Assembly: GCA_964017185.1 (NCBI GenBank) | Contig: OZ024869.1 | Coordinates: 456,501 to 520,500 of the forward strand | DNA: 64,000 bases | Direction: 5' to 3' | Source of the DNA: Rugalucina vietnamica | Taxonomy: Eukaryota > Mollusca > Bivalvia > Lucinida > Lucinidae | Shown here: one piece after another, positions 27,601 to 40,121 of the stretch | Numbering within the stretch: position 1 is the stretch's first letter | Layout of the letters: the number at the start of each line of letters is the position of its first letter | Made by a program: the position numbers and the translations under genes | The notes under the pieces: model-generated | What the model was told of the DNA's origin: nothing | Seen by the model: the letters and a program-made list of their open reading frames with translations, nothing else | Databases searched by the model: none

Positions 27601-30600
27601 CCTGGATCAGCATAACGCCTTAATATGGGATGCAGAATTTATATTGTATGCACTAATTGTGTTTATATTTGTCTGCAGGCACGTAGTCTACGTGACCATA
27701 TACACCAAGAAGCCTGTTTTATCATTTATTCCCCTTTAAAATGGAAAAATAAAACATCTATCGAGTTAATCAAATTTATGTCGGAAATTCGAAAGATATA
27801 CACGTGAATCTATAAGTTATTATCTATCGAATGGCGATTTAATGTCGAAAAAACGTTACTTTTAAAGAATGGGTTGGGTTTTTAAAAACGTACTGACAAC
27901 ATGGAGAGATGCAATATCGAAAAAATGAAAACATCTACACACTGCCCATTAACTGAACCTTACATAGAAACAAAATTGTTGGTATAGCTAAAATACTGTA
28001 CTCCGTATAAAAAACGCAAGGCGTCAAAATCAAAATTTCTTCCGTGTTACGTACGTTACCGGCCGTTAAAGCGTGTGTTAAAAAGCACAAAAAATTCAAA
28101 TCTAGTGCACTGTGTTGACACATCAATGTTCAATACGAAAATATAATCAAAGGCTCAAAATGGACATGGAAAAAAATATTTTGACATTTTTCCATCCCAA
28201 TGGGTAATTCTTAATTTTACAAAATACAGAGTTATCTCCCCTTTTTCTGATATGACGCTACACTTTTTTGACACTACGACAACCGGATTTTGAAAGTACA
28301 ATCAATTATCTTTAATTTGAGACCAAATTCATCCTTCCGAACGATGAGGTAATTTTATTTTCCAAATTCAGTTTCAGCTGAGCGACTAGTAGAGCTTCAG
28401 TGGTGGTTGGTAAATACATGAATATAGCAGTGTGAACGACATAAACTGGGTGATGTATTGTCCTGACGCACCTTTAAAAAATCTAACAAAAATACTATGT
28501 TAGTGAGAATGTTAAATCAAACCCCTAGAAGACATAGATATAGCCATTAGAAATGTAAAATGTATACATGAAATTCAGATGGTTGTCATTGAAGGCCCTC
28601 AATTTATGTGTCTCATACTTACTTACTAATGCTGACAAAACCTAGAATGACAAGCAAAAATGTAGTCTTTCATATTTTAGGTTCCCTTATGATCTTAAGA
28701 GGGTCAGTAAACCATTGTAACATTGTCCGTGAGGTCAAAGCATATCGCATGCAGGTCATTTGTTGTGATTTTCTTTTTTGTTTGATCTATCTAATGATAT
28801 TATCAGCTCAAATGCAACCTTTTAACCTATTTATTTCTAGGTTTATGAGTCTTTAATTATATATCTTACACTTGCATTGTGGTGCTCTGTGATATGATCT
28901 TCTTTTAATAACTCATATATTGTTTGCTACAAAGAGGCTTTTACACCTTCTTTGGGAACTGTGGCTTATCTGATCCCATAAATAAGTAATTGATAAGTTT
29001 TCAAATTTTGTTTTTAATGGATCAAAAACATGTGCAACAAAAACTGTACGTAATGGTGTTTTATTCTTTACCTGAACCTTATATAAATGCTTGAATATGA
29101 ATACAAAAATCCACTTCTGACACCATTTATGTCCAAGTACATTCGTTTAGTGTACCGTCGGTCGTATGATTTCAGTCCAGCAGATGCGGCTAGCAAAAGC
29201 ATCTCTCAAACGTAGTTTCCCATTGTGGATTCGCCTTTAGTCGTTCTCTGCAAAAAGCCACGCCAAGGATAATAAAAACATCAATGTTTTATAAAGCCTG
29301 CATTGCTTCAAAGCAGCTTTTCAGTCATTCTTACAAGATATTATCTAAATGTTGTTCCAATGGTTTATTGGTCAAAGGGTAACCTAAATTAATGCAATTT
29401 CTCTATGCAAGAGAAATCATGGTCGTGTGACAATACTACTTTGAGATGAAAACTGACTTGGTGATCCAGAAATTTGCTCTTTTCTATCAGTAAACATATA
29501 ATTTCCATTACAATTTGAAATGGTGATTTAAATTCAATTGGACTGGAAATGGACATCGCTTCAGTTCATTTACAACAATCTATTCCCAAGTGCATTGATC
29601 AAAATGGGTTTTCACTGTCAGCGATAAGAACAAGAAAATTTAATTTAGGGCTTCCAAACTAAATCCTTCCAGATTTTCTGAAGCTATTAAAGGTTTAACT
29701 TATCATACAAATTACCCTTATCTCTGGGACCACAACTGCAGTGAAGTGTCTCTGCACCGGTACAAGACCAACATATACCACAGTTTAGATTAACTCAAAC
29801 GACATGTATACGTAATTTTCAGGTCACAGAAAATGGCGTACATCCAATTTCCGGTCCAGTTCAGCTTCCGCCAAGAAATATAGTCCCACCGTTCCTCGTC
29901 AGACCGAATGTTCAAGAAACAGACCACATGCCATATCCCCAGCACAGAACACACATACAGTCTCATGACCACATATGGCCAAGTCAACAGTCAGGGTCGA
30001 CGGTAGGTTTAAAAACAAAATTATTCTTCCAAATTTATTCATATAGCTCTGTTTATATAATGCATTATAACTACATGAGCATCAAGAAGAAAGGCATGTA
30101 TAGGATGGTTTTATGGTGACTAACAGAAGTTAGAAATCAGTTAGTGAGTAAAAGTTAGTGAGTATTTGTTGATGATGCACAGCGCCCAGTTCTTGCTCAG
30201 AACAGAGCAGAACATAAACGTTATTTCACTTTGGCCATGAATGGGCCATGTAACATGACATATGAGGTTCATACAAATATGAATTAGTGGTTGGTTAATG
30301 ACTGTTACCAGTACAAAACTAGAAAATTACCAAGTATGGAGAGGAAGAGTCGCTTTGATAGGTTGGGGCAGAGATCAGAACAGAGCAGAATAGAACAGAA
30401 TAAGATAGATTATAAACGTATGTGGCAATTAAAAGATGTTATTCTTTTACCATTTGACAACAGCCTTGCATTGCAAACCTCATGATTTAACACTGTTATA
30501 CAAGTCACACGTAATATCTTTATTTAAAACAGTGAAGTCGAGTGGGAAGGTTGCTGTTTTAATCTTATTATAACACTTTTCTAGTTTGATTGAGGGCACA

Positions 30601-33600
30601 CAAAGCAAAATCTTTAGTCTACATTTAATAACTGATCATAATATGCGAAATTAAACCAAATTTGTCCAAAATGATAGTATAATTTCAAACAGATTTGAAT
30701 ACGATTGTCAAATTGTATCTTGTACAATATGAAAGATGATCTGATAAAATATTATTAGATCATCTTAAATTATCTTTTCACAAGAAATCAACTCATAATT
30801 CATATTTAGCTATTCAAAGCAAATAATAAGTAGCCACCAAATTGTGTTTTGCATTATGTTTTCGTCAAAAATATGAATAAAGTAATAGTTTTCCGTATGT
30901 TTGATACATAATTATGCTGTAGTATAGTGTTGTATAAAATACTAAAGAATATGTCATACATTCGAAGATTGACTGCACCGTTTGCACATTTTGCACCATA
31001 GTATTATACTGTAACATTGAACTTTTGCCATTAAATCTTGATCAGTGTACATGACTTTCCTCAACCTCTGGCTCGTGTTCTCACAAACAAACTCTCTAGG
31101 TACCCCCTGCATGTGCCTGTATGTTTGTTGCAATAGCAACGTCCATGTGAGGTTATGAAATGTTGAATGGTATTATAAGTTAACTTGAAACAATATACGA
31201 TGTGGTACATGTATTAGTTAGACCATAAAAACACTGATGATCAAATTCTTTTTCATTGACTGATTGCTTCTCTCCTTTATCAATCACATAGGTCATGACT
31301 AATTTAACCTTAATTTCTTTTGTTTTTGTACGTTTTCCTCCTTTTAACCGTTTTATGTGAAAACCGACGTAAAATAGACTATTGTAGTCTTTTTGTTTCG
31401 TGGATTCATAAATGTACTTTGTGTAACATTAAAATTTTCCACAATTTAAAGAAGTACAGATTTTTTGGACAGCTTAAACACACATGTAGTCATTTATAAG
31501 CAGAAAAAAAAACTCCCTGGCATCGATTTACAGCATGTCAATTATTTTGTTTTCGTGCCTTCTGAATGGTTTGATTGCAGAATGTATGTTTTGAACATGT
31601 ACAAGTAGCCAAGGAAACGTCAGTAGCTTTAGATTAATGGCCACTTCTGCATGCTCTACAGCATACTGCAGATGAAAGAAACATAAATAATCATAATATC
31701 GTGTCAATTGTAAATAAACATAATAACAAACCAATACTTCTTCCAGTTTTCCACATCATTTTAGCAAAGGCTTTACAGTAAAAGCACATTTACTATCAGG
31801 GACTAGAATTACCTCCCTGGTTCTCTATCTCGCCCCCCTCCCCCCCCCCCCCCTAAAATTTCAGATGCTTACTATCGAGACTAATCCCATGCGGTCAAGT
31901 CCCCCTGGTGTCACGGCTAACAAACCTTTAAATGCGTAACCGCCGGTTAAGAAAGAAAATCCGATTCACGCCCTTCCGGTTCCGCATATGAAGACCAAGA
32001 AAAGGTAAACAAAACATACACTACTAGGATCGATTGATAATTATATACTTAAACGCAAAAGTTTCGCAACACTTATAAAATGCAAATTTCTTCTGATCGA
32101 CTGAGGAATTTCTTTTGGTGATACTACGATTGACAAGTCCAGTTCTTTGCCTTGCATACAGCATGAAAATCAGAACGCTGCTGCTTATGGTTGCCGAGAA
32201 AACGTCAAAACTTCAAGGTTGCCCATTTTTTAAAAGTCACAGAGGTGCAATACCTTGCATTGTATGCGAAAATGAAATTTCAAACCAACGTGTGCTTTCA
32301 AAAGCAAAAAGTGCAACACGAACAAATATGGAAAATTTATGCATTGGTCGACGTTTATTACGTGTGTGTGACGTGTTTAAGTTTTGACGTAATTGGCTGT
32401 TAATAGGCAAACGGATATCAATAATCCAAACCTTTTAATGGCATAATGTAGCTATCAGTACATTTCACAAATGACAAAAAGATTGCGTCCTAGCCGGGCA
32501 TAATGAGTGTGTAACGACTGTTTGAAAAAATAAGCTAACGTCAACAAAGAAACGCATTAAATAACAGTGCTGCTAAACAATAATTTCCAAACATTTTTGT
32601 TGTTATCTGCTTGTACAGACACCAGGCTATCGATTGATTTTGTTTGTTTTTCAATCGAAATAAACATCCATATTTTAGACGCAAATTGTCAAAAAACACA
32701 AACGTCACATTAACGTCAGAACGAAAACATGCGATCAAATACAGTTTATGGCAAACCATTACACATTGTGTAGGGACATAAAATAAACTTTCAAAAATAT
32801 CCTTACACTGGTAATATAGAAGAAAACGAGAATGTAAATTGTTGCGTTTCTTTTGCGTTTAAGTATATTTTAGTACAGAAATATATCGATTATCTATGAA
32901 TGCTATTTTGTCACTTATTTACTATTGTAACTCAGCACCAAAGTAGCTCGCAAAATAATTTGATGGTCTTTGAGTTATTTATTCCCTTCTTCGAACCTGG
33001 TGTTCCAACAAGGCCAAAGTCGGTGAAATGCAACTAAAAATTGGACAATTTGCTGGTGGATATCAAATTTTAGTGATTGTTCCACGACAAATTTACAGAT
33101 ATGTATTAACTAAATTGCATCTGATGTCTGTGCCAGTATTTCGTTGTGTTAGTGCCTGTCATTATCGATTTGAAGGGAAGGAAAAGATGGGTACGCATTT
33201 AATCATTAAAATATGAAGGATATATTTCAAGATACGTTTGAAAACCTCAACCTGTTCAAGTTATGGTATTTATTTCCCTGTAAAGCGTTTTGAAAGACAT
33301 AAAACCAAGAAAAAACAAATTAAAGTATACAGAATGGTGTAAAATCGTCTTCATGAACAGGAATATCATGCATGTGAACTACTTTATTACATGTATTTCA
33401 TAGACAGTTTGCATTATTTTATATCAAACATTTTCACTGCAAATATCACAAACACACCAAATTTGAGTAAGCAACTATTAAGAAAGGACGAGAGAATGTG
33501 ACAATAATCTTCAGCATAAAACAATTAACAAAACAAAAACTTTAATACATGTTCTATAATGACTATATATTGCTATCATTCTAATGATTAAATTCGTAAC

Positions 33601-36600
33601 CGAAATGTTAACACAGCTTTTAACCACATATGCACAGAATGCATTGGCCAGAGGCAACGAAACTGTCACCAGACCTCAAACAATGTTAAAATCATCTGCG
33701 CACTGTATTGCTTTCCGTTAAATATGGGCGTAATGAGCGGAAATCTAAAAATATCCCTGCGACTGACCCACATTTTCGTCGTGTACAATGCAATCCCAAC
33801 ATGTGTTTTGGGGTAGGGAATAAAAATCATGATTATAAAGAAAAATTTCTGGAAATCCTTTGGGGTCCAAATATAGGAATGTGTAACTAATAAAATAGCA
33901 TTCAGAGAATTATAATATTTGTCTTTGAATCGAAATATTTTACTCGGAAACACGAGCTGCAAAAGTTTGTTTACCTTTTGTTGGTCATCTGATGCGAAAC
34001 CGGAAGGACATGAATCGGATTTCTTTTCTTAACCGCGGTTACGCATTTAAAGGTTTGTTAGCCGTGTGGTGTGATATTGTCAATTATGCGTTTTACCAGT
34101 AAACATGGTAAACTATTCAGATTCTGAAAGTTACCTACTTGGACCTTTATAGTTTACTTTTCTTGATTCGAAAAGTAATTTTAAGATTGTTCTACTGATC
34201 TGACGATAGTCATGTTTCATTATCTACGCTTCGTTTATCAAATATTTATTTTCTGATTTTTAGAATGCCACATAATTTGTTTGATATATAAAGTCATGAA
34301 TATCAACCTCTGAATCTTTAGATAAGATCGTAAAGGACTGAGATGTGAAAGTGGTGGTCACGCGAGGTAGGGTTTTGATGAAACTTGTGGCTCGGTCTGA
34401 CTGATACCATACTGACGTCTCCATCATAATTTGGGTTCCATTTTCATGCGTGGGTTGTCTCAAAATATCAAGTGTTACTCGGGGTCAAAATATACTCGTG
34501 TGATAAAACTCTTACAAAGCAGATCTTTACATCTCTAAACCATATTTTACCTTCATTTATTTGTAAGATGATTCCCTCCATCTTGCAATTCTTCACATTA
34601 AGTTAAAGCTCAAATAACCAGCTCTACTCTAATTTTATCATTAACGGACATAATGGTGGTCACCTGACCTATTCCGACCATGACCAAGCACGCCATCTTA
34701 TGCTTTCGAGTTCAAGGTCGATGGTGCTACAATGGTTTGAGGCCGAACAGCATAAGTAGTATTGCAGTTCCTTGAACCCTCTTCTCATTTATCAACCAGT
34801 GAAACTGAATATTGCGTACATTGTCTCAGGCGTATTTCTAGCCTCCACTTTATGGGACTATTACCCAAAATGAGGATGTCATGACATCCTCATTTTCGGT
34901 AAGAGTCCCATTAAGTGGAAGCAACGTCCCGACATGACCTTAGCTGTTGACTGGGACGTAAAGCATCAATTCAAACAAACAAAACAGACACGCATCCATT
35001 TTCACGTCACGTGATTGCGTTACTACAGTATCGAAATGAGATCACAGAGAAATTAATTTTGATTTTCTATTTTCATTTGACATGTTTGACAAGCATAATT
35101 TGGTGAAGTTATACATCATTTATCAAACAGTTTCCATTTATTTGCAATATAGAAATTAAACAATTTTCTCTACTCTAATTGTCTGTGAATATCAAATGAG
35201 AATCTACCGCGGTGAGTCGATACAGAACATGCTTCCATTGGTTTAGTTTTTACGCAAAGTTGTAGTATGGAGATAATAGAGACTGTTCAAACACTTTATT
35301 CAAACTGCATTACCCCACCCACTTTCATATTACGTTAACCCACCCACTTCCAAACTGCGTTATCCACTGCGTTTTCACACCCACTTCTTTAGTCTCTATG
35401 ATAGGGCCTGAATTGAAAAATTGTATGTTTGTCCTTTACCTACCCAGCATTTTGATCTTGGGCAGGTAGGTAGGGAAATTATTATATTATATTTCTCATT
35501 CTGTAGAAAATAGAAAATTACCTTTCAACATTTTCTGCTTTTATTTAACTTTAATATTGGCATTAATAATGCCGTATATAATATGTGAACTACTACTTGT
35601 GCATGTAACACAGGCGATTATGAATTAAATGAATAGATATTGCACATACAGTGCACAAATTTTCCAAGAAAGGCAACTTTAACAAGTTTGTATACAAACA
35701 TTTACTGAATGATTTAATAAAAACCCAAGTCATACATTTCAGCCATAGAAAAATAAAAAATAAAAGATATTTTTCCTCAGGAATCTGCAATATAGTCTTT
35801 TGAGTAGGGGGCTAAATTGTGGGTAGGTAGGCAGGACAAACAAACACAATTTTATTTTCAGCCTAAGGCTTAGACTACCATGACTACAGTAGCTGCACAT
35901 GTTTCTGTTAATTTCCACACAGAACGTCATTGTCCAATTTATATCGATGAACGCGTTCATGTACTGCATGCATAAACGCCCAGTTTTCTCTATTTCAGAC
36001 TAACGTAACCAAAGACACAGTCCCCACCCACGAGGACAATGGTAGTGAATCTTCAGCTGAGACGGCAACGTGGGACAGCGGCAATGGCGGGAGTGTGTCT
36101 GACGTACAGTCACCGCTAGGGATCTCATATGATAATGGTACGTGTTCAATCCTAAACAAGAAAAACTATAACATATACTACATGCAACATGCGCTACATG
36201 TTATATACGGCGTTATTTCTTTTTGGGTACATGCCAATATTAAAGTTTAATTTTCATGTAAATATGAGTTTGCCCAGAAAAAGATTTATGGGTTGTTTGT
36301 AACGCTTCAAACAAACACTGATTTTAAAGTTGCATTGATGTTCATTTGCCATCTGTTAGAGATTACATAGTTTAACAAGAAAATATGGAATGAACCTCAA
36401 CAGATCTCAGAAATGCATGTTCAGATTTATTTCCGGGCTTACATTTGGATTTTTATCATTTAGCTATATTTCGATATGTTTTACTTGATGAAATAATAAT
36501 TTTTTTGAATTTCGAATTTCAGATCATATCAAGATGGTGACTTTCGCTGACAAACCCACCCACCACTACATAGACTCCTACCACAATCCCCCACCCCCTA

Positions 36601-36902
36601 GTAAAGTGCATAATCAACTCAATCTACCCAAACTTAGTAACTGTGATACAAAACTTACATCTCCAAGGGGACATTACTCAAGTGACCAAAGTGCTAATAA
36701 TAGACAAGTCCCTGGTGTTAGACAGGGTTCAAAACTCTCACCTATTCAGGATAATCCAGGGGTAGGATTTGGTAATTCGTATGACGAGGACGATGACACG
36801 ACGACTGAAGGCAGTTACACGATAGACCCCGATGATTGGGCAAACAGTCCAGGTGTCGAACATTCCAGACCTTATTTTGCTGCCAAGGAAGCTTACTGTT
36901 AG
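17787..36902 (+). CDS. Protocadherin, four coding exons (17787-20471, 29823-30002, 35999-36137, 36523-36902), 1127 aa
   Basis: A calcium-dependent homophilic adhesion receptor at the plasma membrane. The large first exon (895 codons) encodes a signal peptide (about 1-33), seven cadherin repeats and a transmembrane helix (about 796-820, [20 protein letters not shown]) followed by [10 protein letters not shown]1 has the protocadherin C-x5-C loop (CSGEPNC). Linker motifs are DRNDHSP (about 141), DDNDNKP (251), DSKNRPP (360), DENDNPP (467), DQNDNYP (571) and DLNDNDP (676); EC7 ends without one. EC3 is atypical: its linker lacks the usual DxNDN acids and the LDRE motif is LSYNQG. The ectodomain in one exon is typical of clustered protocadherins. 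The donor at CAG|GTTTGT is phase 0; three downstream exons supply the tail and phases 0/0/1 join to exactly 3384 nt. If intron 1 is retained, translation ends 7 codons later (TAA 20493-20495), giving a short-tail form. Membership of a lophotrochozoan clustered group is inferred. Confidence 0.93.
20472..21310 (+). other. Start of protocadherin intron 1
   Basis: The donor GTTTGT is at 20472. The DNA is AT-rich with no further exon seen before the microsatellite. Confidence 0.5.
21311..21616 (+). repeat. (TATC)n microsatellite in protocadherin intron 1
   Basis: About 75 tetranucleotide units, mostly perfect, with interruptions near 21394 (CCACC), 21427 (TTTAATC) and 21496 (GATCCACC). It lies about 840 bp inside intron 1. 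Open frames of IYLS repeats are artefacts of the array. Confidence 0.97.
22159..28384. mobile_element. 6.2-kb foldback element with long TIRs and periodic GTTAC-N4-GTTAC dyads (intron 1)
   Basis: The left end CGCTCAGCTGAAA and the right end TTTCAGCTGAGCG are inverted, and the similarity runs at least 450 bp inward (for example ACCTCATCGTTCGGAAGGAT at 22203 against its reverse complement near 28345, then CCGGTTGTCGTAGTGTC, then the GGCCGGTAACGT dyad region). A second diverged copy of the terminal block lies about 750 bp further in on each side (near 22951 and 27580), so each arm is a tandem array. Nine dyads occur at 22495, 23228, 23949, 24730, 25525, 26108, 26493, 27301 and 28046, mostly 720-810 bp apart. 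The array is roughly mirror-symmetric about 25.27 kb. No open frame over 91 codons exists, so it is non-autonomous. No target duplication was found. Confidence 0.82.
26533..26945 (+). repeat. Direct repeat of about 36 bp, 376 bp apart, inside the foldback element
   Basis: AATAATTGTTAGATCCTTTG followed by GAAGCAGTAAAAGAT occurs near 26537 and again near 26913. It may bracket a local duplication or an insertion within the element. Confidence 0.75.
28385..29822 (+). other. End of protocadherin intron 1
   Basis: Intron sequence with no element boundary seen, ending in the acceptor TTTTCAG at 29822. Confidence 0.5.
29823..30002 (+). CDS. Protocadherin exon 2 (cytoplasmic tail, 60 codons)
   Basis: Preceded by GTAATTTTCAG and followed by GTAGGTTT; 180 nt, phase 0 at both ends. 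It begins [12 protein letters not shown] and is rich in Pro, His and Gln ([18 protein letters not shown]), consistent with a disordered cytoplasmic tail. An exon of exactly 60 codons could be skipped without changing frame. Confidence 0.85.
30003..31905 (+). other. Protocadherin intron 2, left part
   Basis: No exon or repeat boundary seen apart from an imperfect C-run near 31835-31853. Confidence 0.4.
31912..34066. mobile_element. Inverted-repeat DNA element with 6-bp TSD TGGTGT (intron 2)
   Basis: The left terminus CACGGCTAACAAACCTTTAA and the right terminus TTAAAGGTTTGTTAGCCGTG are exact complements at the outer end. The arms continue with small differences through GCGTAACCGC, CGGTTAAG, CCGATTCA and AAAAGGTAAACAAA for about 105 bp. 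TGGTGT at 31906-31911 is repeated at 34067-34072. The interior has no recognisable transposase, and a second element is nested at 32044-32867. It is non-autonomous. The 6-bp duplication is shared with the element at 3639-4857, but the termini differ. Confidence 0.88.
32044..32867. mobile_element. Nested MITE with TA-flanked TIRs, Tc1/mariner-like
   Basis: The left end TATACTTAAACGCAAAAG is followed by TTTCGCAACA; the right end is its inverse with AAACGCAACA in place of the TTTC part, so about 26 bp of TIR differ at only three central bases. A TA at each edge fits Tc1/mariner target choice. The interior of about 770 bp has no transposase motifs; an open frame at 32191-32403 is unrecognised. 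Confidence 0.72.
34844..34920. repeat. 77-bp near-perfect palindrome
   Basis: The arms read TCCACTT, TATGGGACT, TTACC and AAAATGAGGATGTC, mirrored around ATGAGGATGTCATGACATCC with only a few mismatches. It could be a small MITE or a hairpin-forming site in intron 2. Confidence 0.85.
35405..35864. mobile_element. Putative MITE with TIRs containing TGTTTGTCCT and CTACCTACCCA (intron 2)
   Basis: The left arm (35405 to about 35475) reads GGCCTGAATTGAAAAATTGT, then TGTTTGTCCTTTACCTACCCA. The right arm (about 35815-35864) is its inverse: GGGTAGGTAGGCAGGACAAA, then CAATTTTATTTTCAGCC. The left arm itself folds back (CCTACCCA against GGGCAGGTAGG). The target duplication is unclear and there is no coding content. 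Confidence 0.6.
35999..36137 (+). CDS. Protocadherin exon 3 (cytoplasmic tail)
   Basis: Acceptor CTCTATTTCAG, donor GTACGTG; 139 nt, entering in phase 0 and leaving in phase 1. It encodes [18 protein letters not shown], then an acidic and Ser/Gly-rich piece with [20 protein letters not shown]. Confidence 0.85.
36523..36902 (+). CDS. Protocadherin exon 4 (C-terminal tail, stop TAG)
   Basis: Acceptor GAATTTCAG at 36522. The phase-1 join completes an Asp codon and continues [20 protein letters not shown]. The tail has a PPPPSK stretch, an acidic patch [18 protein letters not shown] and ends [12 protein letters not shown] is at 36900-36902. Confidence 0.88.
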
Positions 36903-37961
36903 TCATGTCACCATATCAAAGTGGAATGTAGTAGGTCTAAATTAAAATAGTGTGCTACCTAGGTACATTTACACGTTTATTAAAACTGATGACTTTCGAA
37001 CTGGCTGGTTTGTCAGAGGCCAAAAACATAATCAAAATACTTCATACCTCAACCTCTTTGAGGTTGACAGTTAAAGAGTATAAAGATCTCATTTATGTGA
37101 TATGGATTTAGTCTTGTAATACATGTTCGTGGTATGAATGAGGTGGAAATGAATGAGTGAATCAGTCAATCTGAATAGTGCATTTTCAGAAGTGTTGTTA
37201 TTTCAAATCATATTTTCACAAGTGTTGTTATTTCAAATCATCTAGCATGTTTATTCCTAACTGATTTGAGGTCACTTTCATTTTGTAGTTTAGAAGGCTT
37301 TTTCTAATTCTCTTGGATTCATGAAGTAACAATGCTAAAATAAACCTGAACGAGTTGGATAAACAAAAATATTTAACACTCTGCATTGCAATGGTTACAT
37401 TCGACTGCTTTGCATCCTCACAACAACATCTAAATGGAATTGTTTGAAATATTGTCTTTTCAGAACTTGAAATCGGTTTGCACATGAGGCCTAATGATTT
37501 ATAGTTTCATTCAAGTTCATGAGACCATTGTCCAATTAACATTAATCTAACAAAAGAAAACGTTGAGTATCTGACCACTCCTTTAATCAGTGTTCTTGTT
37601 TATTAATCAATTAAACGAACATTAACTTTTCATTAAATATTCAACGAATAAAAACAACTGCTACATGATAAATGCAATGATATTCAATTGGATATTTTTA
37701 TTGTTCTCAACGTATATTATTTATTGTCAAAACGTCCCAAAAGACCTATGATCAGGCAACTACTGACATCGTGTTATGAGTGGAGGTGTTATTTTATTTC
37801 GTTTCATCAGGTTTGCGAGTATGTAAGGTAAATTGTCATGGCTATATGTCTCTGTATAGGTTGGCTTTGTATGCGAGTATATGCATCGTTTTATACTCTC
37901 TCTGAGACTTATTTGTCTTGATACATGGTGCTGTTTTGTTACAAAATAATCTTATAATAAA
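36903..37961 (+). terminator. Protocadherin 3'UTR with candidate poly(A) signals
   Basis: AATAAA occurs several times after the stop, near 37335, 37648 and 37956. Any of these could end the transcript and the choice cannot be made from sequence alone. Confidence 0.4.
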
Positions 37962-40117
37962 ACATTAATATAATTATCTTCACTGTGTTTTGTTTCCTAT
38001 TCCCTGAGGTTTAGTAAGCTAAAACGACATTTCAACGATATTAAAACGACTGTTTTAACAATATGGATTTTACATACAAAACCGCCTCATTCAAATAAAG
38101 AATTGTGCACACCGCAGATTAGTTCGGACGACACTGTACCTTTGAAATATTACTATTAAAAGACATTTAGTGAAATTTGGCAATGGTATATGTCTGTTTT
38201 ATGTCCTATGCTGTAGCACTAACTTCTCCTTCTTAAACTGCAGCTAAATACCCGGAGCATGACAACGTAGGGATAGAGTAAACAAGCACACTCTGACGTA
38301 AGGTACAGGCTTGAAGAAAGCAAGTTCTGGCATAGTATGCAGAAAAATACTGTCTGAAACGGGGCTATCGGTACTTTCCATTAGTCAGGTACTTGACTTC
38401 GTATAAATTAACCTTCTCTGGTCCTTTTTAACTGAACTTATTAAAAGAAGACACCAACTTGACTCCGCTTCCCCATTCATCACCCAGTACATCAAGAAGC
38501 ACTTTTGTTTATAATTCCGTCATCCAACTGTCGGCTGTATTACTCCGCACAGCGTCTGTGAAATCAACCAAATAAAGCACTAATTTCAGCTTCAAATGAC
38601 CTTGTGATGCGGAAAAATTCAAACTGATTGAGTGTTGAAAAGGGGCGAATGGGATTAAATCTCTTTCAATTTTGGTCCTAATGATGAAAGGTCTGAGAGA
38701 ATAAGGCCGGAATGAAAGGATCGAGGCCAACTGAGTTATTAATGTCGGATTAACATTTTCCGCGCATTAGTTTCCGTCTCCCCTTCTCATTTATTTGGAA
38801 TGAGGCTGACCTATGTCATTGAAGGTTGATTAAAACTTCTCTCACACAATTCCTTCAAATAGTTTTTTTTCTTCATGGAAAGTTTGATATTTTGCGAGTT
38901 GAAATCAAACGCGAGAAGTTATATTGATGGTACAGTTGCGGTGCAGCTATTGTTAGGCAAACGAGCGCATACCGTATTGTACGACATGTAACGAAGCAGT
39001 TAGCATCAGCCTATAAGTTTAGTTCATTTTCAGACAAGGAATACAATCTGGCGTTGTTACTGTTGTACAGAGTAGATGCTCATGACACTTATTCTGACAT
39101 GTAGGTCCATTGGATTACCAAGTATAGTAAATGCATGTGGCACAACTGTTCCTTTAAGATCGCCCATGGCTGTAGTTAAGCTTCTGCAAAAGTAATTTCA
39201 AATGATTTTTAACCTTCATAATTTCGAACTGAAAGCAAAGCAGCTGCCAGAAGAGACAAAAAGCATTTCTGGCACATATGGCAAATATGGAGCTGGCTCT
39301 AACCAATTATCAATCTTTAACATTCGTATGTCTTCAATAGTAATTCGTTTTTGTAGAATGTCTTTCACATGGCTTCTGTCTCATTACCGACTTACTTACG
39401 TGATCTTAACAAGAGATTTAGATGGCACGTGAACAAATTCCTAAGCTATCTTGTACAAAAACTAGTTTTTGCTCCAATGTCAGACTGTCAATGTCTAATA
39501 TCCTTTGTCCAGTCGTGGGTCAGCTTTTAGTTTCAACATCCCATCAACCAGTTGTCAATATGCTATTGATCTGACTGCAGTCCTGTCTCCTTTTTCAAGT
39601 GTTTCAAATCAATTTTAAATAATAGGATGAGGATTCAAAAGCTGTTAATGTTATTGAACATCTAATTTGCATACACTTGGCGTCAGTCTTGTCAGTTTAG
39701 AGCACCTTCTGCAGTGTCCATCCGACGTGGCGTGAAAAATGCAACAATGGCTAACAAATAACAAGCTGATGCGAAATTTTATGCTATGCTTTCTCATAAC
39801 CTTTGTAACAGCTTAGAAATGCACGTATGCATGATGATGCATAATGCATACCGACATTCATGTTTGAGTTTGGTTTCTAGGTTTGAGGGCAAACAATGTG
39901 GAAGACCTTTTATTCGGTCGACGTCTCATTGTACTACTTTAGTTATAAGAACACCAGAGACTTACTAGTAATTCTTAAGTTACATTAGCTCTGAACCGAA
40001 ATCACTGCCTCTCTCTTACAAGTCAGATGGCGGCCGGATTTGGATAGAGTCCCCATGCACGGTTGAATTGTTGTTTCGAAGGGTACCTTTTGTTCGGATA
40101 CCATTAAAGAGCTGATG
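37962..40117. other. Intergenic between the protocadherin 3' end and the LTR retrotransposon
   Basis: No exon, RNA gene or repeat that I can support. Short open frames only. Confidence 0.4.
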
Positions 40118-40121
40118 GAAC

